NCBI RefSeq assembly: GCF_048751585.1
Contig: NZ_JAZHOB010000012.1
Coordinates: forward strand, 76,432-140,431
Source: G025836975 sp048751585
GTDB lineage: Bacteria > Pseudomonadota > Gammaproteobacteria > Burkholderiales > Burkholderiaceae_B
Length of the DNA stretch: 64,000 nt
Direction: 5' to 3'
The position numbers were made by a program, and so were the translations under genes. A model generated the notes under the pieces. That model saw nothing but the letters and a program-made list of their open reading frames with translations. It was not told the origin of the DNA and ran no database searches. Positions 1 through 8,330 of the stretch are shown piece by piece (within the stretch, counting starts at the first letter, position 1; the number at the start of each line of letters is the position of its first letter).

Positions 1-2
1 CC

Positions 3-494
3 GTGATCCTGACGTTCTTGCAGCAACTCGTTTTTGCATTATGGGATCTTGTTCCCAGCTTTCACTTATTAACGCCGTCAGAGGCACCCTATCGGCGCGG
101 CCTAGGAAATGTGCCCATATACAAGTTCCGTGACTTAGCTCTGTCAGAACGAGACGAGTTTCTATATCAGTTATATAAAGCAGAGAGACAGCGGAAAGAA
201 GCTATTAGGCGATCAAGAATACGAGATGGGGAATTGACAGCAACTGCGCTCCTGGCCGCATTGGCTGACTGCGTGATAGCTCGTCATTGGCAAGACAGCA
301 TTGGCGTAATCAGCGGCCTATGGCCATTCTTGGGAGACTATGCGCTATTAGTTCTAACGGTCGTACTGCTTTCCGGTTTATTCATGCTCAAATGGGCTTG
401 GTTCCCTCCCTATAAGCCGGATGAAATTTACTTCCCTCCGTTGGATCGTCAATTACGTGAAGAAGAGGAAAGGCGGAAAAAACAGCTGTACTAA
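3..494 (+). CDS. Hypothetical membrane protein (possibly 5'-truncated)
   Basis: I do not recognise this 163-residue ORF. It begins at a GTG on the window edge, so the true start may lie upstream. The N-terminal part holds a hydrophobic stretch, the middle is charged, and residues about 105-135 form one or two convincing membrane segments followed by a short charged tail ending in RREEEERRKKQ-like residues. It is convergent with the copy 1 helicase gene and separated from it by a hairpin terminator. Base composition is more AT-rich than the GC-rich genes to the right, which suggests recent acquisition. Confidence 0.5.
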   Translation: MILTFLQQLVFALWDLVPSFHLLTPSEAPYRRGLGNVPIYKFRDLALSERDEFLYQLYKAERQRKEAIRRSRIRDGELTATALLAALADCVIARHWQDSIGVISGLWPFLGDYALLVLTVVLLSGLFMLKWAWFPPYKPDEIYFPPLDRQLREEEERRKKQLY

Positions 495-501
495 AAATAG
501 T

Positions 502-521
502 GGCGGCCCGAATGGGCCGCC
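502..521. terminator. Bidirectional intrinsic terminator
   Basis: GGCGGCCC and GGGCCGCC form an 8-bp stem with a GAAT loop between two convergent genes. On the minus strand it is followed by ACTATTTTT, and on the plus strand by an A-rich tract, so it can end the helicase transcript and probably also that of the upstream ORF. Confidence 0.75.
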
Positions 522-534
522 GATAAAGAAAAAC

Positions 535-2811
535 TCAGGCCGCAACAAGCTGCCTGGCCAATGCTACTTCGATGGAATCACCGTCTGGGTTCAGCACATC
601 AAGCCCAGACTCTGGCACGTCTCCCGACGTGCTTTGTGAGACCAGGATCTTCTTGGCCATAAGGGACAGGCATGTCATCTGCGATGTCGCTGCATAGCCC
701 AGATAGATCACGCGTACTGCTTGCTGTTGACCGATACGCCATGAACGGCGTGCAGCCTGCTGCAGGGTGTACACGTTATAGCCCGATTGCATGAACACAA
801 TCGTGGGGAACTCCAGAAGGTCCAGCCCCGTCTTGACCAGCTCAGGGTTGGTGATGAGAACATCAATGCCCCGATCCAGCTGCTCGGCAATCCAGTCTTC
901 CCGGCGGCTAGCTTCCACGCTTGCGCGCAATACTGCCACCTTGAAACCTTCCTGCTCCAGCAACATCTTCAAACGCGATGTGGTATCGCGCGTGCCGGTG
1001 TAGACGGAATAGACCAGGGTCTTGCGACCTGCGGCTTTTTCCTCGCGGCAGATGCTGATCAGCTCCCGCTCTTTGGGCATGATTTCCAGTTCGTTAAACT
1101 GAACGGGTGTGAAAGCCAGCACCTGACGGGTGCGCGGATGACGAACGGTTTCCGCTCTAAAGCAACAGTCGGACCAAGCCAGCAGCACGTTGAGTACAAC
1201 GCCCAGCAACGTGGTATCCCGCTTGCGCAGGGCTTCTTTGAGTGCAGACGTCAGGTTGGCAGCCAGACTGCCGTAGGTATCGCCTTGTTCGGCATCCATC
1301 TCGACTTCCCGAAACTCCTCGTCATACGGCGGCAGGATGCCCCCCATGTCGCGAAGCTTTAGGAATATCGTGTACGGCAGGATGCAACGCAGTACGCCCT
1401 TCGGACCAAAACCTGGGGCTTTGACCGTTCGGACTGACACCTTGGTGCCCTTGGCGGTCTTGTGGGCAGGCCCATCGGACTCGGAGAAAATGTCCTTGAG
1501 AACACCATGGTCTCGCATGAAGGCCATCGCGGCCGAACTCATGCTGCCGCTGCTGCTCGGACGGTAGCCGTCTTCGATCATTCGCCCAGGCAATGCCCGA
1601 AATAGAAGATGAAAAAGGTCGTCCGCGTAGCCGCCCATGAGCGTGCCGGTCAACAGCACCGTCTTACGGACCTTAGCTGCGATGACCCCCATCGCCTGGC
1701 CTTGGGCCGAGCCGCCCGTCTTGTACTCATGCGCCTCGTCAGCGATAAGCAAGTCGAACGTGCCCTGTGGTAAGTAGCGTTTGACGAACTCGGAGGCCTG
1801 GTAGCCGCCTTCACCGAAACCGAACTCCATGCTGGACATGGCGCGTTCCATCCGTTGCGCTTGCCGGTCGGAAAAAACCAACTCCCCCCGGTCGTCCATC
1901 AAGTTGATGAAGTTGTGCAGATTGTCTCCCAGCATTGAGGCCAGGAAGCTGTCACCGAACATCTTCATCAGTTTCTGTGCAGTGGCTTCACCGATGGTTG
2001 GGATACGCTTTAAAGCGCGAAGCACCGCTGAGGATTGGTCACTACCGGACAATGTTCTAGGACGCATCAACGTCCAGAGTGCGGCGCTGCAGCCACTGCA
2101 CTTGCGACGCGTTTCTTCGGCCTCCAGTTCCAAGGCATAGATAGGCTCACCATCCAGATCGGTGACTGTTGTCCCACAGTGCGGGCAGGCGCCAACCTCG
2201 CCGTGAAGGGTTCGTTTGCGCATAAATGCCGGTTTCCAGTGAAAACCCATGCGCATACGCACGCGACCGATAATGAAAAACTCCTGGCCCGTCGACTCCT
2301 CACTCATCTGCTCGCGCAGCTTGATGAGCTTGAGCAAGGTATCGGGGCCATTGAGCACCCATACTTTGGCGCCTGCGACGGTTTCCAGAATTTCCCTGCG
2401 CCACTTGTAGACCAGGTGGGGCGGGCTCAGGACCAAGGTGCGGCGATAACCTTCCGCATTGAGCATTGTCGCCAGCGCGATACCGACAATGGTCTTGCCG
2501 GTGCCCATCTCTCCATTGATGATCGCGGCGCGTTCGCCTTGATTCACCAATAACTCCGCTGCCGCATGCACGACTTCGGCCTGAGCTGGAAAGAGCTGGC
2601 GTTTGAGGCCTGCGAGCACCAATTGACGCTCGAGCCGGGGTGTACCGTTATACACAGGCGGGTTGGCCCGGTTCAGGCTGTCCAGCAGTTCGTCGCCGAA
2701 CTCCTCGACGAAATCCTGCAAGCTGAGGGACAATTCCGACTCTGCGGCCTCTGCCCGCTCGTCGGCGTGGATGGTTTCTGCGACAGCCGTCGCTTCAAGT
2801 TGAGTAGTCAT
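535..2811 (-). CDS. SNF2-like DEAD/DEAH helicase of ICE core (copy 1)
   Basis: This large ATPase closes the small-gene train of the ICE module and is expected to act on DNA during ICE replication or transfer; the exact role in this family is not known to me. Of 758 residues, Walker A (GEMGTGKT) lies near residue 100, a four-cysteine zinc ribbon (CPHC...CSGC) near 220-260, the DEAH box (IADEAHEYK) near 370, and the C-terminal helicase half ends with the SNF2-type motif around SWRIGQ. I chose the ATG at 2811 because GGAG lies just upstream and the copy 2 homologue begins at the same place; the longer in-frame start reads through the leader hairpin. The homologue is at 46367-48652. Confidence 0.88.
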   Translation of the reverse strand: MTTQLEATAVAETIHADERAEAAESELSLSLQDFVEEFGDELLDSLNRANPPVYNGTPRLERQLVLAGLKRQLFPAQAEVVHAAAELLVNQGERAAIINGEMGTGKTIVGIALATMLNAEGYRRTLVLSPPHLVYKWRREILETVAGAKVWVLNGPDTLLKLIKLREQMSEESTGQEFFIIGRVRMRMGFHWKPAFMRKRTLHGEVGACPHCGTTVTDLDGEPIYALELEAEETRRKCSGCSAALWTLMRPRTLSGSDQSSAVLRALKRIPTIGEATAQKLMKMFGDSFLASMLGDNLHNFINLMDDRGELVFSDRQAQRMERAMSSMEFGFGEGGYQASEFVKRYLPQGTFDLLIADEAHEYKTGGSAQGQAMGVIAAKVRKTVLLTGTLMGGYADDLFHLLFRALPGRMIEDGYRPSSSGSMSSAAMAFMRDHGVLKDIFSESDGPAHKTAKGTKVSVRTVKAPGFGPKGVLRCILPYTIFLKLRDMGGILPPYDEEFREVEMDAEQGDTYGSLAANLTSALKEALRKRDTTLLGVVLNVLLAWSDCCFRAETVRHPRTRQVLAFTPVQFNELEIMPKERELISICREEKAAGRKTLVYSVYTGTRDTTSRLKMLLEQEGFKVAVLRASVEASRREDWIAEQLDRGIDVLITNPELVKTGLDLLEFPTIVFMQSGYNVYTLQQAARRSWRIGQQQAVRVIYLGYAATSQMTCLSLMAKKILVSQSTSGDVPESGLDVLNPDGDSIEVALARQLVAA

Positions 2812-2830
2812 GGTGGTACTCCATAAAAAT

Positions 2831-2869
2831 GGGGCACGCACCTCCCCCAAAGGGGCGGTGACATGCCCC
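2831..2869 (-). promoter_or_regulatory. Leader hairpin upstream of helicase (copy 1)
   Basis: On the minus strand GGGGCATG pairs with CGTGCCCC (outer stem, 8 bp), then one bulged U, then CACCGCCCC pairs with GGGGAGGTG (inner stem, one mismatch) around a 4-nt loop. A short U-tract and then the GGAG ribosome binding site follow. Copy 2 has the same architecture with compensating base changes. Confidence 0.7.
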
Positions 2870-2914
2870 AGGGGATAAAAGGTAGATGGCGGCCGTAGGC
2901 CGCCGTAGGTGGGA

Positions 2915-3226
2915 TCAGTACTCGCTGGGCAGGAGCAGCGTGGTCACGCTGCGATCCCATTCAGTAATGATCCAAAGTTTCAGGTCGGGTGCGACCTGGT
3001 AGGACGAGAACAGGCGATCCTCACCCGATGCCAGCGCGGCATCGTTCAGTTCGCGATCCCCTTCACTGAGATCACCCCAATCGCCGCCAAGGTGACGGCG
3101 CAAGTACATACTGGGGTTGAGCTGGCCCTGTTGGACCAGTGCATCAACGCCAGCCGTCAGAATCAACTGGCCTGGCGAGAAGCGCATGTTGGGAACCACG
3201 CTAATGAATAGTGCTTCGGTTGTCAT
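2915..3226 (-). CDS. Small conserved ICE protein
   Basis: This 103-residue protein has no function I recognise. Its homologue in copy 2 (45964-46266) shares the blocks YLRRHL, DWGDL, RLFSSYQV and an identical C-terminal WDRSVTTLLLPSEY, so the last 40 residues are under strong constraint. No signal peptide or membrane segment is visible. It lies between the DUF6094 gene and the helicase in both copies and has its own leader hairpin, so it is a genuine part of the conserved train. Confidence 0.75.
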   Translation of the reverse strand: MTTEALFISVVPNMRFSPGQLILTAGVDALVQQGQLNPSMYLRRHLGGDWGDLSEGDRELNDAALASGEDRLFSSYQVAPDLKLWIITEWDRSVTTLLLPSEY

Positions 3227-3249
3227 GGAGATAGCTCCTTAATAAAGAA

Positions 3250-3295
3250 AGCCGACGCCATGACGCCCATCGGGACAACATGACCCCGGTGGGTG
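3250..3295 (-). promoter_or_regulatory. Leader hairpin (copy 1, 103-aa gene)
   Basis: The minus strand reads CCACCCACCGGGGTCATG followed by a GTCCC-GAT-GGG arm, then a pyrimidine-rich stretch and AAGGAG. The CCACCCACCGGGGTCATG segment is identical in the leader of the copy 2 homologue. Confidence 0.6.
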
Positions 3296-3371
3296 GATAA
3301 AAGCGGTGATACGGCGCCGTCAGATCAAAGACGGTTCCGCGGGCAGTTGAGCAACGGCCTTACTAGGAAGC

Positions 3372-4481
3372 TCAATGAATCGTGAGAATCTGACCCAACG
3401 TGGCTGAGTCGGGGGTTAAGTCCCAAGCCCTGATAACGGGCACAAACTTGTCGGTGAGGATGCGCGTCTCGGCCACGGAACCGTCATCGCGTTCGCGATA
3501 CTCGGTGGCCGTGGCTTTCTGCTTGTAGGTGTCGCCCTTGACGGCCAGGGTGCGACCGCTTTTGGACTGCACGACACCTGAGATGGCGCCGGCCGCCAGG
3601 GCCAGTGCCAAATGCCAGTGAGATAAACCGCGTGCCGGAGGCCGCATGGATTGTTGGGCGGCGCCCAAATGGGTCTCGCTCGATGGCCATAGCCCCTGCA
3701 GGCGCTGCACTTCCTCGGCAAACTGCGCCGGTTCCATGCTGATCCGGTAAAAATGCGCCGGCTCGGCCTGTGCGGCTGGGATGCTGTAGGGCAGCGCAGT
3801 CCACACAGCAGGCAGCTCCTGCGCTTCGATTTCAGCTTGGCCGACCTGTAGCAGCCGGGTGCGGATGGACTTAGCGTCATCACCCGCCAGCTCACGCTGA
3901 CGAACGCGACGCCCGAACACGACGACCTGTTTGAACTGGGTATCCACCGCACGGTAGACGCTCAGATCGGTAAAGTGTCGTGTCAGCCATCCAACCATTT
4001 CCTGATCGAGAACGTAGACCGGGATGATAAAAACCAGAACACCGCCGTATTGCAGTTGCGGCAGCGTCTTTTGATAGAAGAGCTTTTCCAGCCGGGCGCG
4101 GCCTCGGCCTTCGTAGCCCATGTTGCCATTGGCGTCTCGAGCGAGATCACCGTAAGGCGGGTTGAGCCACAGCAGGCCGAAGCACTGACGTGTGATTAGC
4201 GTGTCCATCAGATCGCCATGAATGCAGCGATCAACCAGTCGGCGGGCGTGGTTTGCCCGTTCCTGGTCGTACTCGACCGCGTAAGCGGTGACGTGCTCAC
4301 GCCCGAGGGCATGTGCCGCTTCGGCGATGGCAACGCCTTCGCCAGCGCAAGGATCAAGAATGCACATCGGTCCATCACTGGGCGCGAGGGCGTTGAGGGT
4401 TCGTTCAAGCGTGGCTTCATCGGTCGGGTAGTAGCCGTTTTTGGCAAAATTCCGAGCGAGCCGGGGGAACATGAGGGCCAT
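3372..4481 (-). CDS. DUF6094 family, N6-type DNA methyltransferase fold (copy 1)
   Basis: This 369-residue protein has the SAM-binding motif DPCAGEG at residues 43-48 and the catalytic-type NPPY at 107-110, so it has the fold of an adenine or cytosine-N4 DNA methyltransferase. The C-terminal half is specific to ICEs. The target sequence is unknown and no restriction partner is adjacent. The start at 4481 gives exactly the same length as the copy 2 homologue (44736-45845) and has a GGAG site. The family may modify ICE DNA during transfer, but that is inference. Confidence 0.8.
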   Translation of the reverse strand: MALMFPRLARNFAKNGYYPTDEATLERTLNALAPSDGPMCILDPCAGEGVAIAEAAHALGREHVTAYAVEYDQERANHARRLVDRCIHGDLMDTLITRQCFGLLWLNPPYGDLARDANGNMGYEGRGRARLEKLFYQKTLPQLQYGGVLVFIIPVYVLDQEMVGWLTRHFTDLSVYRAVDTQFKQVVVFGRRVRQRELAGDDAKSIRTRLLQVGQAEIEAQELPAVWTALPYSIPAAQAEPAHFYRISMEPAQFAEEVQRLQGLWPSSETHLGAAQQSMRPPARGLSHWHLALALAAGAISGVVQSKSGRTLAVKGDTYKQKATATEYRERDDGSVAETRILTDKFVPVIRAWDLTPDSATLGQILTIH

Positions 4482-4507
4482 AAGAAATCTCCTGTGTGGC
4501 GGGGATA

Positions 4508-4547
4508 AAAAAATGCGGACACGTGCGCGAAGCGCGCATCCACGGGC
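4508..4547 (-). promoter_or_regulatory. Leader hairpin with T7 tract upstream of DUF6094 gene (copy 1)
   Basis: On the minus strand a GC-rich hairpin centred on TGCGCGCTTCGCGCA is followed by seven T residues and then the ribosome binding site. This would act as an intrinsic terminator or attenuator in the intergenic region. Confidence 0.55.
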
Positions 4548-4554
4548 AAAAGCG

Positions 4555-5214
4555 TCAGGCCACCGCTTCCAGTGGCAGATCGGTCGCTGCCGATAGCGGC
4601 GCCGAATAGGCGGTGAGCACGTCCTGGCGTATGAGTTCGCCCAGTGCGTCGGTGAGAAGTGGTAGGTCCAACCCCAAACGAAAGCCCTGCAACGGTCCGA
4701 GCGCCATTGGCAATGGCTTGAGCATTTCCCGATCGCGTAGCAGCGCCAGCACGGGTGCTTGCCAGTGCTCCAGAAGGGGCAGCGGGCACGTGTCTTTGAC
4801 CAAGCGCCACAGTCGAGCGGTGGGATCGTTGGCTGAGCGTGGTAGCAACGCGAGAGCGCTGGCCGTACTCTTTTCAGGTTGGGTGCATCGTCGGTCGAAC
4901 AACCAAAGGTTGGCCATTGAACCGAACAGCGTGCGACGATAAGCTCGGGTGAGGCGCTTTTCCAGACGATCAACGGCGCCGACCGAGACCGGGACAGAGC
5001 CCCCTTGTTCGGTGATGAGATGGAATTGATCCAGCCCATCTTCGGCGCGGCCCAGGGCCAATCGAGCGATGAATTGCTGGATCGCGGTATCACGGGCCCA
5101 GACGGAAAGAAAAATAAACTCGCCTTGCTCGTTGCAAACGCACGCATCGGCCATCAGGTCGCTGCATTCGTCGATGCGGTACAGCACGGGAGTTTGATGA
5201 GAGGATGGGAGCAT
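4555..5214 (-). CDS. Conserved ICE protein of unknown function (copy 1)
   Basis: This 219-residue protein is homologous throughout to 44011-44661 in copy 2. Shared blocks include LYRIDECxDLMAD, FLSxWARDTAIQ, DQFHxITEQGGS and RRTLFGSMxNLWLFDRR. No catalytic motif is obvious. I chose the ATG at 5214 rather than upstream in-frame codons because it follows the leader hairpin and GAGG, and matches the copy 2 start. Confidence 0.75.
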   Translation of the reverse strand: MLPSSHQTPVLYRIDECSDLMADACVCNEQGEFIFLSVWARDTAIQQFIARLALGRAEDGLDQFHLITEQGGSVPVSVGAVDRLEKRLTRAYRRTLFGSMANLWLFDRRCTQPEKSTASALALLPRSANDPTARLWRLVKDTCPLPLLEHWQAPVLALLRDREMLKPLPMALGPLQGFRLGLDLPLLTDALGELIRQDVLTAYSAPLSAATDLPLEAVA

Positions 5215-5232
5215 AGTGGTGTCCTCAAGAAA

Positions 5233-5267
5233 GGAGACAGCACCGCCCCCAAGGGCAGTGACTGCCC
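5233..5267 (-). promoter_or_regulatory. Leader hairpin (copy 1, 219-aa gene)
   Basis: On the minus strand GGGGCAG pairs with CTGTCTC (outer stem with G-U pairs) and CACTGCCC pairs with GGGCGGTG (inner stem). A pyrimidine tract and GAGG follow. The copy 2 leader keeps the outer stem as GGGGCAG/CTGTCCC. Confidence 0.6.
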
Positions 5268-5380
5268 CGTAAGGGATGAAAGAGTGCGGACTATTCGGAT
5301 TAAGCTCCCTGGCCGCTAGTCGCATTGCAGCGCATCGTCGGAGAGAAAAACCGAAAAGAATGATTAATCCGCATAGAAAC

Positions 5381-5722
5381 TCAAAGTTCCTGTTCGGTGA
5401 TCGAACAATCGGCTTGATGCTTGGCTACACGGTTGCCGGTGTAGCTTTCGCGGTCACGCTGGACCTGGATGAACATGCTCTCCGGCACGAGAATCTGAAA
5501 ATGACGCAGAACTCCACGGTAGTAGTCCAGGCCATGGCTGAACGGATCGCTCTCGTGCAGATTGCTATACAAGAAGTCGTCGCTCTCGACCTTCATGGTG
5601 TTATCGATCAACTCAGCTGGCTTCTCGACGACCAAGAAGAAGTAATCCATTGGCCGGTCCCAGCCGAGTAGGACGGTGATGGGAAATCCCTTGTGAAATG
5701 TGTCGAAGTAGTGCCGACTCAT
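5381..5722 (-). CDS. Hypothetical ICE protein, 113 aa
   Basis: I do not recognise this protein. It has aromatic-rich segments (HYFDTFHKGFP, MDYFFLVVEKP) and no membrane segment. It occupies the slot next to the 219-aa gene, where copy 2 has unrelated genes (DUF6927 and an 86-aa protein), yet its leader hairpin closely matches the leader of the copy 2 DUF6927 gene. The ATG at 5722 has GAGG upstream. Confidence 0.65.
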   Translation of the reverse strand: MSRHYFDTFHKGFPITVLLGWDRPMDYFFLVVEKPAELIDNTMKVESDDFLYSNLHESDPFSHGLDYYRGVLRHFQILVPESMFIQVQRDRESYTGNRVAKHQADCSITEQEL

Positions 5723-5745
5723 GATGAAGCTCCTCGATTGAAATA

Positions 5746-5777
5746 GCCGGGAGCCTCCCCATCGGGATCGCCCCGGC
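5746..5777 (-). promoter_or_regulatory. Leader hairpin (copy 1, 113-aa gene)
   Basis: On the minus strand GCCGGG pairs with CCCGGC around an inner CCC-GATG-GGG arm, preceded by ACCC and followed by a U-containing tract and GAGG. The 3' half (CGATGGGGAGG then CTCC, GGCT) is nearly the same as in the leader at 43197-43230. Confidence 0.6.
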
Positions 5778-5831
5778 GGGTAGTTAAAAAGCCGTGTGAG
5801 CGGCGATGAAGTGAAGTGCCAGCTCTTAGTA

Positions 5832-6179
5832 TTAGTGGTCCGTATCGCAACCGGTCGGGCAATAACCCAACTCGATCCCATGCGTGCAATAGCAGTGTTC
5901 AGCATTCCAGTCCTGGGTTTCCTGCCTCTGGGCAGGTGTTGCGTAGTCCCATTCCTGTGCTATTTGCAGCGCCTGTGCGCGCTGGGACTCGGGCAATTGA
6001 AGAACGTGTGTATCAATCGCCAAACTGAGGCGTTCAATGTAGTAGTCATGAGACAGTCCGCAACCCTTCATGGCGTCTGTGGCGACCGCCTCGCAGGTAC
6101 CCCGCCACGCTGGTTCATCCAGCGCAAAGCGGGTATCCCTGACGGGTTGTGAGGGTGTATCGCAAGCGATAGTTGACAT
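5832..6179 (-). CDS. Hypothetical ICE protein with Cys/His-rich C-terminus
   Basis: This 115-residue protein has no homologue in copy 2 and I do not recognise it. The last 25 residues hold HCYCTHGIELGYCPTGC, a Cys/His cluster that could bind a metal ion. The ATG at 6179 follows TGGAGG. The gene has its own leader hairpin and lies between DUF3275 and the 113-aa gene. Confidence 0.6.
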   Translation of the reverse strand: MSTIACDTPSQPVRDTRFALDEPAWRGTCEAVATDAMKGCGLSHDYYIERLSLAIDTHVLQLPESQRAQALQIAQEWDYATPAQRQETQDWNAEHCYCTHGIELGYCPTGCDTDH

Positions 6180-6200
6180 GATGAAAACCTCCAGAAAAAA

Positions 6201-6243
6201 CCAGTGCCCTCGCCCACGCGGAGGAAAGAACCCTGGCGGGTGG
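6201..6243 (-). promoter_or_regulatory. Leader hairpin (copy 1, 115-aa gene)
   Basis: The minus strand reads CCACCCGCCAGGGTTCTT, then an arm that closes with CACTGG, then a T6 tract and TGGAGG. The 5' half resembles the start of the leader at 43197-43230 in copy 2. Confidence 0.55.
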
Positions 6244-6267
6244 ATAAAGCACACTGCGGATGTGGTG

Positions 6268-6942
6268 TTATCCCGCAGGTTGCAGTTCTGCCTCGCGGCT
6301 CCACTCCTGCGCCTTGAAGTCCAGCGCATAGCCCAGCGCACCCAGCCGTGCAATCTGTGCACGTAGCGTGCGCCGGTCGATGGTCGAATCCAATTTGATG
6401 GAATCCTCCAGCGGCCACAACAGACCGAACAGGGCCGCATCGTCGCTGTCAGGACCACCCGCAGCCGCAATAGCCGCCGATGGCGTGTCCACGCCAAACG
6501 GCGTGGTATCGATCAATGGGTCTGCCGATGCCTGTACGGCAGCGTCTACCGCTTTAGACGTAGAGGCTGGTGATGCTGTCAATGGCGTGCCCAGCTCCTC
6601 GTCGAGTGGATCAACTTCCTGTGCGGCGAAGCCCGTGGCATCGTCGCGGCTCAGTTTGTCCAGCCCTGAAAGCGTCATTCCGTCCAGGTTGGCGCGGATC
6701 TCGAAACGCATCCCGCCACCTGTTGGGTAGGCCCTCGGGTAGATGTACCTGATGACGAACTCCCCATCGTATTTACCTTCGGGGTACTGTTCCAGTTCCG
6801 CGTCTTTGACCTCAAACACACCAAGGTGTGTAGTAAGGCGACCGACCGTAAATGGGCCGTTGCGGCCCCGGATCGTGCGTAGCGTGAGCCGGCCTGAAAC
6901 GATGATGGGCGATGTGGATGGGTGTGCTGCCGTGGGAGCCAT
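6268..6942 (-). CDS. DUF3275 family ICE protein (copy 1)
   Basis: This 224-residue protein matches the DUF3275 family found next to DUF3577 genes in ICEs. Conserved blocks are TIRGRNGPFTVGRL near residue 20, YPEGKYDGEFV near 50 and FEIRANLDGMTL near 80. A variable acidic linker follows, then a C-terminal block (DDAALFGLLWPL, LDSTIDR) also seen in copy 2 (42549-43163). Function is unknown. The start at 6942 follows AGGAGG; longer in-frame ORF sequence upstream is the intergenic region. Confidence 0.8.
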   Translation of the reverse strand: MAPTAAHPSTSPIIVSGRLTLRTIRGRNGPFTVGRLTTHLGVFEVKDAELEQYPEGKYDGEFVIRYIYPRAYPTGGGMRFEIRANLDGMTLSGLDKLSRDDATGFAAQEVDPLDEELGTPLTASPASTSKAVDAAVQASADPLIDTTPFGVDTPSAAIAAAGGPDSDDAALFGLLWPLEDSIKLDSTIDRRTLRAQIARLGALGYALDFKAQEWSREAELQPAG

Positions 6943-6973
6943 GAGGCACCTCCTGAGTGATGAATGTGCAAAT

Positions 6974-7002
6974 GCCCACAACCACACGGGGTGGTTGCGG
7001 GC
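6974..7002 (-). terminator. Hairpin between DUF3577 and DUF3275 (copy 1)
   Basis: GCCCGCAACCAC and GTGGTTGTGGGC (minus strand) form a 12-bp stem with one G-U pair and a CCCGT loop, followed by ATTTGC. Copy 2 has a hairpin with a U-rich tail in the same place (42438-42466). Confidence 0.6.
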
Positions 7003-7051
7003 CATAGGGGAAGAATGAACAAATCCCTGGGGTGGGGCCGAGTGAGTCAGG

Positions 7052-7966
7052 TCAGAAGGACGTTGCCATTGCTGGCTCGTCGGTCTGCGGCGACTGCTCC
7101 CTATCGGATTGAGCGAGCTCAGAGGGCGTTGAGTCGTCGCTGCCACGTGCAGGGCCGGTGTCCTCTGCCGCCGAAACGTCTTCGGATACGGGCGCCTGGT
7201 CCGCAGTCGGATAAACCTGCTGACCATCGACCTTGATCAGGCTGATGTGAATCAGGTTGGACTTCAAGGACAAGGCGGCTTCGCCTGCGCGATCGCCCTT
7301 GGTACGAAGGTACGGATCGGTTTTCATGTCGTTAAGACGGAAGGCAATCAGTACTTTGCGTTCGGCCTGAACAGCCTCTACGCAGCGGCGCACTAGGTGC
7401 TGGGCATCGGCGTTGGTGACGATGGTATCGATGTACCGATATTCGGGTTCATCGACCGGCCCGGCCAAGGCGCCAATGGAGCATGACAGGAACGGGTCGC
7501 CGTTCTTGGGAGAGACGTCCTTGGGCCTGTTGAGATAACCGATACCACGAGTGATCAGTTCATGCTGTTCGATTTGAGCCAGTTCGGCACGATCAATCAG
7601 CTCGACTTTGAGCAGTCGGCCTTTAAGGCTTCCGGCAGGCTCCCCCTTGCGTTCGCCGCTGGGACGAATATAGGGGTCGCCCCAGAGGTCGCCGATCCGA
7701 AAGCGGATCAGGGGCCGCTGTTTCGGATCATCGACACCGACGTAACGCTGCACCAGTGTCTTGGCATCAGCGCCAGAGACTTTGACGTCGAAATAGCGCA
7801 GTGTCGAGTCCTTGGCAGGACCGACCAGCGCAGCGACGGTACATGCAAGGAAAGACTCGGCACGACGCCCGCCTCGCACCGGTACCATCCGGACGCGCTG
7901 CAGATAACCAATACCAGAGGTATGCAGATCAAAGTAGGACTTCGTATTGGAAGAAGCTTGGTTCAT
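7052..7966 (-). CDS. STY4534-type ICE replication protein with two DUF3577 domains
   Basis: This protein contains two tandem DUF3577 domains, at about residues 9-125 and 137-254, whereas the copy 2 homologue (41896-42432) has one. Each repeat has the pattern GIGYL, a basic turn, FLxCxxAAL or FLSCSIGAL, Y-R-F/I-D, and a late LKxxLxxxxLI strand, which reads like a small beta-barrel. The C-terminus is an acidic, flexible tail ending in Phe (DEPAMATSF). Family members are annotated as ICE replication proteins; a single-strand DNA binding role is my inference. The start at 7966 follows GGAGATTCAC, as in copy 2. Confidence 0.82.
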   Translation of the reverse strand: MNQASSNTKSYFDLHTSGIGYLQRVRMVPVRGGRRAESFLACTVAALVGPAKDSTLRYFDVKVSGADAKTLVQRYVGVDDPKQRPLIRFRIGDLWGDPYIRPSGERKGEPAGSLKGRLLKVELIDRAELAQIEQHELITRGIGYLNRPKDVSPKNGDPFLSCSIGALAGPVDEPEYRYIDTIVTNADAQHLVRRCVEAVQAERKVLIAFRLNDMKTDPYLRTKGDRAGEAALSLKSNLIHISLIKVDGQQVYPTADQAPVSEDVSAAEDTGPARGSDDSTPSELAQSDREQSPQTDEPAMATSF

Positions 7967-7996
7967 GGTGAATCTCCATTGGATAAGAAGCGGAAG

Positions 7997-8031
7997 ACAC
8001 ACCATGCCCAAAGCGGCAGGTGCGTAACCCC
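7997..8031 (-). promoter_or_regulatory. Leader hairpin upstream of DUF3577 (copy 1)
   Basis: On the minus strand CGCACC pairs with GGTGTG and GCC with GGC in a bulged hairpin, preceded by an AACCC...GGGTT arm and followed by TCTTCCGCTTCTT. In copy 2 the outer stem is CACACC/GGTGTG, so a G-U pair has become A-U. Confidence 0.6.
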
Positions 8032-8278
8032 GCGATGGGTTGAGAAAGGCAGTTGCATCACCACCAGAAAAAACTGGCAGTCGTTCGCGCAAGGATGCGG
8101 TGCGAACTGGTGTGGTCACGCGGCAGGTGTCGCGCCGCAACCTTAAAGACCACTGGTTGCCTGGCATGTCGCTGACAACGTCAACAATCATGGGCCAAGG
8201 GTTGCACCATGCCTGTTGATACGCCACCAACAATGGGTGATCGCACCGGACCGTATAGGCCACAACAAACGGAATCAC

Positions 8279-8311
8279 CAAAAAACACGCCCCCGATGGT
8301 TGGTCGGAGGC
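8279..8311 (-). terminator. Intrinsic terminator after 271-aa gene
   Basis: GCCTCCGA and TCGGGGGC pair with one G-U on the minus strand around a 7-nt loop, followed by GTG and a run of T residues. It lies about 20 nt after the stop at 8331. Confidence 0.75.
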
Positions 8312-8330
8312 TGAGAGAGAAACAGGTTGG

